Source: a virus. From it: a stretch of DNA of 23,904 nt. Every line of letters starts with the position of its first letter. Position 1 is the first letter of the stretch. The position numbers and the translations under genes are program-made. The DNA lies in the IMG/VR virus record IMGVR_UViG_3300036715_002301, positions 1 through 23,904 of that record. One strand, written 5' to 3'. Positions 1-7,500 of the stretch are shown in pieces. The notes beneath the pieces were generated by a model. It saw only the letters and a list, made by a program, of their open reading frames with translations, did not search any database and was not told the origin of the DNA.

Positions 1-114
1 CAATATCCATTAATAGAACAATACGAATCAAAAGCTGTACAAAGATTCCAGCAAGACATTAAAAACACCGTAAAACAAGTTGTACAACTCTTAATAACGA
101 TATCAAATGAATAA
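1..114 (+). CDS. C-terminal end of an upstream gene, probably portal protein (partial)
   Basis: The first reading frame is open from the window edge and ends at TAA 112-114, giving the last 37 residues of a protein (begins QYPLIEQYESKAV, ends TISNE). The tail is a charged helix rich in Gln. The stop overlaps the next gene's ATG at 107 by 8 bases, so the two are translationally linked. The portal assignment is inference from position: in tailed phages the portal gene usually sits directly before the MuF-type head morphogenesis gene region. The 37 residues themselves are not diagnostic. Confidence 0.55.
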   Translation, partial: QYPLIEQYESKAVQRFQQDIKNTVKQVVQLLITISNE

Positions 115-1948
115 TTACGACAGACAAAAAAATATAGTAGAGCAAAATCTAAGAAACATCTACAAAAGTGAAGAAAATGATCTTGAGAAAGGTGGTGCAG
201 GTAGTAAGGGCGGAAAGATCGTAGGATACACTACTAGTGGGAAACCTATCTACGCCTCTTCTAAAGCTCAAGAACACAAGACATATACACCTCAAGAGCA
301 AAAAGAAGTTAGCGATCATCACGATAATGTTCAAAGAGGAGCTTCGATAGGTAAAACTCGATCAGGGAAAGACATTCACAGCCATAGATCCAACGCGAAT
401 CAATGGTCTAACCCCACTCGAGATAAAGATTTAAAATCATACTCAAAAGAAGATCATGAGGACGCCAAAGAGGCTCACACTAAGTTGAGAGACGAGCATA
501 GAGAAAAAGCAAAAAAAGCATCAGATGAAGGAAAAGACGCTGCTTGGTATAAACATGATCAAGCTGCATATAAGCACGACAGCTACGCGAAAGAGCATGA
601 AAATTCAGCTAAGCGAGTTGAAAAGTCTGAGTCAGACAACTTTCTTGAAAAAGGAGGTGCAGGTAGTAGGGGTGGAAAGATTATTGGATACACTAAAGGC
701 GGTCATGCAATTTACGAGTCAGGAACTGAGGGAAGAAAATTCACTCCTGATAACTTGCAGCGCATCAAAGATATGCACGACAAGCTTAAAGCAGAGGGCT
801 ACAATAACGATGCTATCGATGGAGCTATAGCTAACAGACATCAAAACCTTACTAACAAACAGCTCGATGAGGCGTATCATCATCACGGCATCTTAGATCA
901 CGCGGAAGGCAACACTCAAAAGCCAACATATTCGCATAAAAAAGCTACTGCAGTCAAGAAGTCTGAGTCAGAAGACCTTTCTGCACCACATCTACATCAG
1001 CAATTAATTAAAAGCCGAATAGCGCAGTGCTTCAAAGCAGATTCACCTCAAGTGACCACTGAGGAGTTAGAGAAAAGTGCAGACAACTTCCTTGAGAAAG
1101 GTGGTAAGCGCGCAGTGATCGGAGAGAGAAGAACATTTGGTGGACGAGAATACATCAAAACATCTGCAGGATGGAAGTTTCACGGGAAAGGCGGAGGAGC
1201 GAAAGCTATAGCACATCGCGAAGGAGCGTTAGATCATCACGTAGAAGCAGGTAAGGGTGAAAAGAAAGACACCACAAAAGAAGGAGATCAATCTACCATC
1301 AAAGACCTTGAAAGAGAGGCAGGCAAAACTCACTCCTCATTTGCCGACAATAGAGATAGAGGAACAGGATATGTGTACGATATCTCTCAAGATGGACAAA
1401 TTACAAGCTCAGGCAATTTGAGACATAATAAAAAATTCAAAACACCTGAACTTGCACAAGAATACTTGAAAAAGCAAGGATTCACTTTAAGAGAAGGTTT
1501 ACCTAAACCTACCTCTAAACACATTGGAGATATGAGCTTAAAAGAAAAGAAAGCTGCAGCTGATAAACTAGGAATATCTACCGAAGGTAAAACAGTAAAG
1601 CAAATCAACAAAGAGCTTGCTGACGCTAATGTAGATAAGGCTATTGCTGATTTTAAAGAAAAGAAAGCCATCCAGTTTGAATCTGCAGACGCGTTGGCAG
1701 AATTTGTGTCAGATTCTGAAGAAGGACATGAAGTTTTGAATGACGTTTTAGAAGATGGTGAGACAGCGTATTGGTTACTTTACGATGAATACATGTTAAA
1801 AACTTCAAAAGGCAAAGGTATGAAAAAGGATGGATATTCAGAAGGAGACATCGTTAGACAACTTCAAGACGAAGGAGACTATCACGATAAAGCGTCAGAT
1901 CATGCATTTAAAAAAATCTACGCTAAAATAAAAGGAGCGGGAAAGTAG
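107..1948 (+). CDS. LEKGG-repeat structural or cargo protein, 613 aa (short form of a frameshifted gene)
   Basis: A hydrophilic protein of unknown function with no membrane segment or signal peptide. It is modular. LEKGGAGS-K/R-GGK-I-x-GYT modules lie at residues 26-49 and 180-203, a half-copy (IGKTRSGKDIHSH) at about 81-93, and a related LEKGGKRAVIGE...GWKFHGKG module at 329-361. Each module is preceded by a KSE/EKS-acidic stretch and followed by His- and Lys-rich helix (DHHDN, DHEDAKEAH, KHDSYAKEH). The C-terminal third (about 400-610) looks like a mixed alpha/beta domain. The gene starts inside the end of the upstream gene and stops at TAG 1946-1948, immediately after a slippery heptamer, so a longer 719-aa product is likely. 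Its place between the probable portal gene and a MuF gene suggests a head-associated or packaged protein. Family knowledge: similar KGGEGSxGGK...GHTKSGKPIY modules recur in Bacteroidota phage proteins. The function is not known to me. Confidence 0.85.
   Translation: MNNYDRQKNIVEQNLRNIYKSEENDLEKGGAGSKGGKIVGYTTSGKPIYASSKAQEHKTYTPQEQKEVSDHHDNVQRGASIGKTRSGKDIHSHRSNANQWSNPTRDKDLKSYSKEDHEDAKEAHTKLRDEHREKAKKASDEGKDAAWYKHDQAAYKHDSYAKEHENSAKRVEKSESDNFLEKGGAGSRGGKIIGYTKGGHAIYESGTEGRKFTPDNLQRIKDMHDKLKAEGYNNDAIDGAIANRHQNLTNKQLDEAYHHHGILDHAEGNTQKPTYSHKKATAVKKSESEDLSAPHLHQQLIKSRIAQCFKADSPQVTTEELEKSADNFLEKGGKRAVIGERRTFGGREYIKTSAGWKFHGKGGGAKAIAHREGALDHHVEAGKGEKKDTTKEGDQSTIKDLEREAGKTHSSFADNRDRGTGYVYDISQDGQITSSGNLRHNKKFKTPELAQEYLKKQGFTLREGLPKPTSKHIGDMSLKEKKAAADKLGISTEGKTVKQINKELADANVDKAIADFKEKKAIQFESADALAEFVSDSEEGHEVLNDVLEDGETAYWLLYDEYMLKTSKGKGMKKDGYSEGDIVRQLQDEGDYHDKASDHAFKKIYAKIKGAGK
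182..253 (+). repeat. LEKGG module, copy 1 (type A)
   Basis: This encodes residues 26-49 of the 613-aa protein: LEKGGAGSKGGKIVGYTTSG followed by KPIY. It resembles copy 2 at 644-715 closely in protein (only a few substitutions) and clearly in DNA, consistent with internal duplication. Gly/Lys-rich with a small beta-prone core (KIVGYT...KPIY). Confidence 0.8.
644..715 (+). repeat. LEKGG module, copy 2 (type A)
   Basis: This encodes residues 180-203: LEKGGAGSRGGKIIGYTKGG followed by HAIY. It is preceded by VEKSESDNF, much like the SEEND before copy 1 and SADNF before copy 3, so the repeating unit includes an acidic Ser/Asp lead. Confidence 0.8.
1091..1189 (+). repeat. LEKGG module, copy 3 (type B)
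   Basis: This encodes residues 329-361, LEKGGKRAVIGERRTFGG then REYIKTSAGWKFHGKG. It is a different subtype from copies 1 and 2 and matches the module at 11337-11438 in another gene: LEKGGKRA-x-IGE-x-R-x-F-x-GR-x-x-IKT-x-x-GWK. Confidence 0.8.
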
Positions 1949-1981
1949 ATAGCTCCTCCTCAAAAGAAGAGGGTGGAGCTA
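1939..1981 (+). other. Putative programmed -1 ribosomal frameshift signal (GGGAAAG plus hairpin)
   Basis: GGGAAAG occupies 1939-1945 in the exact X_XXY_YYZ register of the 613-aa frame (G GGA AAG) and is followed directly by the TAG stop. Four bases later an inverted repeat begins: TAGCTCC (1950-1956) pairs with GGAGCTA (1975-1981), and after one T/T mismatch three more pairs form (1958-1960 with 1971-1973), leaving a 10-nt loop. The -1 frame has a stop at 1924-1926 and then is open to 2265, and this heptamer is the only one in that overlap. The same heptamer is used for the -1 shift in the phage lambda G/GT tail genes (established). Efficiency and function here are inferred. Confidence 0.8.
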
Positions 1982-2265
1982 AAATACCTCTAAGAGACAT
2001 CAATAAGATCAACAAATTAGCTGAGTGGTTGCAAGACAACTACAAGTCGATCGGTCAGCATTCAGATTATAACGAATACTACTACGCGACCGAAGAGCCT
2101 ATTTCTTCTAAGAGATGGAAGATTTTGTATGACGAATACACCAAAAAAGATCGAGAGCTTAATGAGGTGACTGATCAATACAGTAGAGATCAATTACTCG
2201 ATCAAATTGATAATGAAGACTTTAGAGGACTGAACGATGCAGGAGATTACGGATATAGAGAGTAA
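1945..2265 (+). CDS. Frameshift extension of the LEKGG-repeat protein, 106 aa
   Basis: After a -1 slip at 1945 the ribosome would read VDSSSSKEEGGAKIPLRDIN and on to ...GDYGYRE, ending at TAA 2263-2265, giving a 719-aa fusion. The frame has no ATG before the stop. The only likely independent start in range is TTG at 2029, which has no convincing ribosome binding site and falls inside a continuous helix (KINKLAEWLQDNYKSIG), so a separate gene is less likely. The extension is acidic and Tyr/Asp-rich (EYYYATEE, LNDAGDYGYRE). The next gene begins 3 bases after its stop. If no frameshift occurs, the remaining alternatives are a 78-aa TTG-start gene or a broken gene. Confidence 0.7.
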   Translation, partial: VDSSSSKEEGGAKIPLRDINKINKLAEWLQDNYKSIGQHSDYNEYYYATEEPISSKRWKILYDEYTKKDRELNEVTDQYSRDQLLDQIDNEDFRGLNDAGDYGYRE

Positions 2266-2268
2266 GAT

Positions 2269-3210
2269 ATGAACTTAACACCTAATCAAACCAACAAGCT
2301 ACTCAAGATCATAGACAAAAATCAAGCTATGGTTTTGGGTAGAGAGTTTGGAACAGATTTTCTAACAGATTACGATAAGCAACTTCTCGAAGAAAGTGGC
2401 GTAGATCTCGAATCGCTATATAGTGAAGCGACTGACACTGCTTTCACATCATTTCACTTTGGAATGCTTTCTGACTCTTTGAAAGAGATGGGATTAGCGG
2501 GTAAAACATCGTACAACGATTTATATGAGTATATCTCTAAAGGAGAGTATATTCCACTCACTCATTCAGAGATCGAAGCTATAAACAGCATAAAAACACA
2601 ATCACTAGCAAGCCTTCGTTCAGTAGGCGGTAAGATCTTTCAAGACATCAATCAAATACTTCCCGATTCATCAAGAGAGACTCAAGAAGCTTTCATTCGC
2701 AAAGAAGTGGAAGAGGGGATAAGATACAAGAAGACCACTCGCGAAATAGCAAGTGAAATAGCTCACAAAACAGGAGATTGGAGCAGAGATTTCGATCGAA
2801 TAGTACAGTATATGTCTCAAGCTGCTTTTGAAAGAGGCAAGGCGTCTGCAATGACAAGACAATACGGAGAAGATATCTTCGTTTACAAACAAGTATATCC
2901 AGGAGCGTGTAAGCACTGTATAAGACTATATCTCACTCAAGGACTAGGTAGTAAACCTAAGACATTCAAACTTGCAGAGCTAGTAGCTAACGGAAGCAAT
3001 ATTGGAAGAAAGGTCGCAGATTGGAAAGCTACATTAGATCCAATTCATCCGTACTGCAGATGCGTATTACAATACCTTTCTCACGAGAATAACTTCGATT
3101 GGAAAATTGACAAAAAGAAGTTTGAAACAACAGCCCCACCAAGTGTAGCGCCTACAAGAACTCGACCAAAAATCAAAGCTATTGTAGGTGGCAAAGAAGT
3201 TTGGGTATAG
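2269..3210 (+). CDS. MuF-type phage head morphogenesis (minor capsid) protein, 313 aa
   Basis: The C-terminal half carries the MuF pattern: a helical FERGKASAMTRQYG segment (about 187-200), then CKHC (C214, C217), a spacer, and HPYCRC (H260, C263, C265), a likely metal-binding set typical of the Mu gpF / SPP1 gp7 family. Members sit inside or on the procapsid close to the portal and aid assembly or DNA delivery. Residues 1-130 are helical and not recognisable. The tail after 285 is Pro/Thr/Lys-rich and ends with VGGKEVWV. The gene follows 3 bases after the frameshift extension and comes after the probable portal, the usual order in tailed phages. Length is normal for the family. Confidence 0.85.
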   Translation: MNLTPNQTNKLLKIIDKNQAMVLGREFGTDFLTDYDKQLLEESGVDLESLYSEATDTAFTSFHFGMLSDSLKEMGLAGKTSYNDLYEYISKGEYIPLTHSEIEAINSIKTQSLASLRSVGGKIFQDINQILPDSSRETQEAFIRKEVEEGIRYKKTTREIASEIAHKTGDWSRDFDRIVQYMSQAAFERGKASAMTRQYGEDIFVYKQVYPGACKHCIRLYLTQGLGSKPKTFKLAELVANGSNIGRKVADWKATLDPIHPYCRCVLQYLSHENNFDWKIDKKKFETTAPPSVAPTRTRPKIKAIVGGKEVWV

Positions 3211-3248
3211 TGTTTACTTTGTATTTTTAACCAAAAAATTTTCAAGAT

Positions 3249-3542
3249 ATGCTACAAGATTTAACTATCAAAAAAGACGGTGTAACAATAGCAGTAGCTA
3301 AAGTGGATATCGCAGGAACTACAGGGAACGTCAAACAAAAACAAGTATGTATTCAAGGCATTTCGTATATTGATGCAGCAACTGTTCCGCAAGCAACCAA
3401 CGAAGAGATTGCAGCAATGAAAGCTGACCAAGATCTAGTTGAAAAAAACGCGTCACTAAAAAATCAATTGTTCGGAAAGCTAGTAACAAGCTTCCAACTA
3501 TTAGATATGACAGTGGTGTTGGGTGGAGTTACTTATAGCTAA
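3249..3542 (+). CDS. Hypothetical phage protein, 97 aa
   Basis: The family is not recognised. The N-terminus (LTIKKDGVTIAVAKVDIAGT) and C-terminus (MTVVLGGVTYS) look like beta strands around a helical, charged middle (NEEIAAMKADQDLVEKNASLKNQL). The start has an A-rich leader (AACCAAAAAATTTTCAAGAT). The 38-base gap before it holds no hairpin. Small beta proteins here could be head decoration or virion accessory proteins, but nothing in the sequence proves this. Confidence 0.7.
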   Translation: MLQDLTIKKDGVTIAVAKVDIAGTTGNVKQKQVCIQGISYIDAATVPQATNEEIAAMKADQDLVEKNASLKNQLFGKLVTSFQLLDMTVVLGGVTYS

Positions 3543-3560
3543 ACCAAACCAAATTAGACT

Positions 3561-3899
3561 ATGAACACGATAAGATTCTCTCGATCGTTAAACGATATAG
3601 TGGTTGAATATAAGGCGACCATCAAGAATGTTAATGATCAAGACGAGAACTTTACCATTAATCATCCGTCTAAGATAAACTCATACATCGAGCGTCAACT
3701 TTTCTACTATTTTGATAGAAAAAAATGGACGCTCAATGAAATGATCTTTTTCGCCAATAACAATCAACTATGTTTGGCGATATGTAATGCTCAGGGACTG
3801 CAGTTAATTCAGTATGGAATGTGCCTTGATTGTTCTCAGGGATTCAAGATTAACGACCAATGCTTTATGATTAACAGTCAATTCCTCCAAATAAACTAA
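3561..3899 (+). CDS. Hypothetical phage protein, 112 aa
   Basis: The family is not recognised. The protein contains four Cys in its last 40 residues (LCLAICNAQGL, MCLDCSQGF, DQCFM), including a CxxC, which could bind metal or be redox-active, though no complete known finger pattern is seen. The N-terminal part is mixed charged and hydrophobic (RFSRSLNDIVVEYKAT). It sits 18 bases after the preceding small gene and 6 bases before the next one, as part of one transcription unit. Confidence 0.7.
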   Translation: MNTIRFSRSLNDIVVEYKATIKNVNDQDENFTINHPSKINSYIERQLFYYFDRKKWTLNEMIFFANNNQLCLAICNAQGLQLIQYGMCLDCSQGFKINDQCFMINSQFLQIN

Positions 3900-3905
3900 C
3901 TCGCT

Positions 3906-4529
3906 ATGGCTGCTACAATATTTGACGTTCCATACAAAGATCCGCAAACCAACTCTCTAGGTGAGAGTATTATGGTTCATGACTTATCTAAACCACCACA
4001 AGAAAGCACTACACAAGTACCAGTTCCTCAGTTTTTAGCAAAAGAGCTACCATTCTATTTAACTCCTCTTAGCAACAACGTCAAAACTGAAACCACAATA
4101 GCTTGTCCAACCACACCAAGTAAAGCTAACTTCATTGCAGTAATCAACCAGCTACCAGCGTTTATTGTAGCTCCAATACAGATTCCTACATTTAAAGCAG
4201 TCTCTGCAGAAGCTGATCCTATAACATACTACATCGAACTACTTGATATAGGAGCAGGAGATTATGGCGTAGGCGAAACGCAACTGACGGTAGATAACAT
4301 CAAGATAACATCGTTTGCAAGCACTCCACTAAAGGGGTTTTCATTTGCACGATTAAATATATTCAAACATCATTTGAATACAGACGTGTCTAAAATAGAC
4401 AAACTTGAAATTAACGACGTCGCAGCAGGATGGATAACGAAAACGTTATTTATGCCATTCGGTCAATTCTTAGGAGGAGACCCTACAGACGAAGCTAATT
4501 GGAACGGTTCTCCTTTCACATTTATATAA
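3906..4529 (+). CDS. Hypothetical structural protein, 207 aa
   Basis: The family is not recognised. The protein is rich in Thr, Pro and Ile with alternating polar/hydrophobic stretches (QLPAFIVAPIQIPTFKAVSA, TQLTVDNIKITSF), suggesting a beta-sandwich virion protein. It contains a GDYGVGE turn and ends DEANWNGSPFTFI. It lacks a signal peptide and ends 11 bases before the fibre gene's ATG, so it could be a baseplate, fibre-attachment or decoration protein; this is inferred only from location and composition. Confidence 0.65.
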   Translation: MAATIFDVPYKDPQTNSLGESIMVHDLSKPPQESTTQVPVPQFLAKELPFYLTPLSNNVKTETTIACPTTPSKANFIAVINQLPAFIVAPIQIPTFKAVSAEADPITYYIELLDIGAGDYGVGETQLTVDNIKITSFASTPLKGFSFARLNIFKHHLNTDVSKIDKLEINDVAAGWITKTLFMPFGQFLGGDPTDEANWNGSPFTFI

Positions 4530-4540
4530 TAGATCAAACT

Positions 4541-7500
4541 ATGAAAAAATTTATCACATTAATCATTGCATTTATCATTTCTGCCTCGTGTGTCGCACAA
4601 ACGCAGACGATAAATGGTAACAAGAACAATACAGGAATACATACATTCCAACAACCGATTGTGCAAAAGAGTTTGCCGGAAAGCACTACCAACACCAATG
4701 CTATAACTGTTGATGCTCAAGGTAATACAGCTACTACACCGGTAAGTAGATTTAGTCCTCTCGCTATAAAAAATGGAACTACACTATTCACCAACTCTAC
4801 AGGAAATGAGGCAGGGAATGGAAGTGGAGCGACTATATATAATTCAAACTTATTTGGACAAGGGGCAGGAACAGCAGCAACTGGAGTAAATAACGTCAAC
4901 TTCTTCGGATCGAGTGCAGGGTCATTTGCAACGTCAGCTTATCAAGCGAATTTCTTTGGACCAAGTGCAGGATATAATGCTACCAATGCTTATAATTCAA
5001 ACTTTTTTGGTCCAAATGTGGCGTTTTCAGCAATCAACGCCAACAACTCAAACTTTTTCGGACGTAGTGCAGGATATTCAGCAACCAACGCCAACAGCTC
5101 AAACTTCTTTGGACAATTCGCAGGATATGGGGCAGCTAATGCAAGTGTATCCAACTTATTTGGATTTCAAGTCGGATACAATCCAGGAGGAGCAGGAATT
5201 GGAGAGAATAACATCATAATAGGAACAAACATATCATTGCCTGCTACAACAGCAAATTCTATTAATATAGGAGGAGTATTGTTCGGAACGGGATCGTATA
5301 GCACTTTAACAGGAAATCCATCGACAACACCGAATAGTGGAGGTAAGATAGGAATAGGAATAGTTGCCCCAACTGAGAAGTTAGACGTTGCAGGAAAGAT
5401 AAAAACACTCGACGGAATAACATCGCCTATTGATCACAGCTCAACGATAACTGATTTAGACTACACACAAAAAATATATGTAGATGCAGCAGACGCTACT
5501 CTAGTTGATCAAATAACCAACATTCAAAGCCAAATTAACCCAAACACTTATGTAGTTACTGATGCTGGAAGTTCACTTGTAATCAATGATTTTACATTGA
5601 ATGCTGGTTGGTCTTGGAAGATAAATAACGTTACAAATACCAATGCTTCGCCAGTTGTCATTACTATACCACTAGCAACTTCTGGGTATCAAAGAATAGA
5701 TTTGATTGTTTTGAACGCTTCAAACGCAGCTGTAAGAGTTGCGGGAACTGAAAGCGCAGGAACGGCTGCATCGCCAACAACACCTATTAATACCATTGCG
5801 ATAGCTTCTATCTTTAGTGACTCTACGGTTCACACATCTGCTACTCCTAAACCAAAATACCCAGTTACTCAATTTTTGAGGAATGGAGTTACGGACTATT
5901 CACCGAGTGAGGATGTGGTTTATGATGCATTAGCTTTAAAAGTCGACAAAAATACAGCCATTGCAGGCTCGACCAATACCAAAATAACTTATGATTCAAA
6001 AGGATTAGTTACATCAGGAACTTCATTAGTTGCTGGAGATATTCCGAACATTGCAGAAAGTCAAGTGACTGGTTTGGTGAGTGATTTATCTACAAAGAAA
6101 TCCGTAGCCACAGGAAACAACTACAAATGGGAGACTACAAGTGCAACAGGAAATTTACAAGAAACTACGGTAACGCCGAGTAGAGCAGTTGCAACTGATG
6201 TGAATGGATTACCAATAGCAAGCACTACCACAGCCACTGAGCTTAGTTTTGTTAATGGAGCTACTTCAAACCTACAGGCACAAATTAACACAAAACTAAG
6301 TTCTAACATTGGTACTATAAACTATCTTCCAAAAGTAACTGGCGCAAATAGCCTAGGAAATAGTAGGATAGTGGATACAGGAACTTACTTAGGAATAGGC
6401 ACTGCTAATGCTCCTACTAAGGATATAACGTTAGGGAATCAAACTAGTCGAGAAATAGGTGTTGAGCAAAGTAGTAATACAATTGCTGGAAGAGGTTTAC
6501 AAATACGTGGAGGAAGAACTATCAATTTTATCACCTCTTCTGATTTTATTCTTGTAAATCAAGATGTCGCAAGAGATTATCTTAGTTTTACAGCAAGTAG
6601 TAATGGCAGCGTATATGCTATATCAGGTGGCTTTCTTTACAGAAAAGTAGGGGGAGATAGTAATTTTACAGCAGTTTCAACCCCAGGAATTGGAAGTATT
6701 AATGGAATGTGTATTTCTTCATCAGATGACATGTATGTATCTACTAGTACTGGTATTTATAAACAAATTAATTTAACAGGTAGCTGGACTCTTTTATCTT
6801 CAGACTCATCTTTAAGAGCTATTGATATAGCTCCAAATGGAGATTTATATGGAGTAATTGGTTTATACTTTTTTTATGCTGGAGATGCGTATAAATTACC
6901 CAATGGTTCAAACACTCTTGTTCCTTTAGGACTTAATCCTACTTATAGCTATGCTGGAGTAGCAATTGCTAATGATGGTAGTGTTTATATTTCAGGGTAT
7001 GCCGCAGGAATACTTAAACAGCCAAATGGAAGCAGTACATTTACTCAAATTAATACTTCGGAAGCTACTTCAATATGTATTGATAATGCTAATAATTTAT
7101 ATTCAATTGGATGGAATGGTGGTGTAGTAAAAAAACAAACTAATTTAACTGGTCCCTTTTTAACAGTTAGCTCTGTGTTAGGTGAAGGTGTAGCCATAGG
7201 TTCTGACTTTAATAATAATATATATGCAAATGCTGGTGGTGGTTTATACTTACAAACTAACTATACTATAGGGTATCCTGATTTAGCTGGAGGAGACCTC
7301 AATCTATATACTGGAACAGGTAAAGGAACAGGAGATAATAATTTTAATGTCTATACAGGACAAAAATTAGCTTCGGGCACTGATATGCAAGTAGAAACCT
7401 TGCGAGCAAGAATCAACAACGAAGGTCTCATGACCTTGCCAAGTGTAACTAATGCTCTTATTTCTGCAGACGCTACTGGGAAAGCTGTTGTTACTAAAGA

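Noticed and set aside
1950-1981. Hairpin as a transcription terminator
   Set aside because: It is followed by AAATACCTC rather than a T-run and lies at the right place to stimulate frameshifting.
2029-2265. Independent 78-aa gene with TTG start
   Set aside because: No convincing ribosome binding site, the start falls inside an uninterrupted helical sequence that continues upstream, and a slippery heptamer plus hairpin offers a better explanation as a frameshift extension.
3188-3240. Possible Bacteroidota promoter (TTTG ... TACTTTG) before the 97-aa gene
   Set aside because: The -7-like element lacks the TAnnTTTG spacing, and the distance to the TTG is too short.
4499-4540. Earlier in-frame start for the fibre gene
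   Set aside because: It overlaps the end of the previous gene and would hide the signal peptide that begins at 4541.
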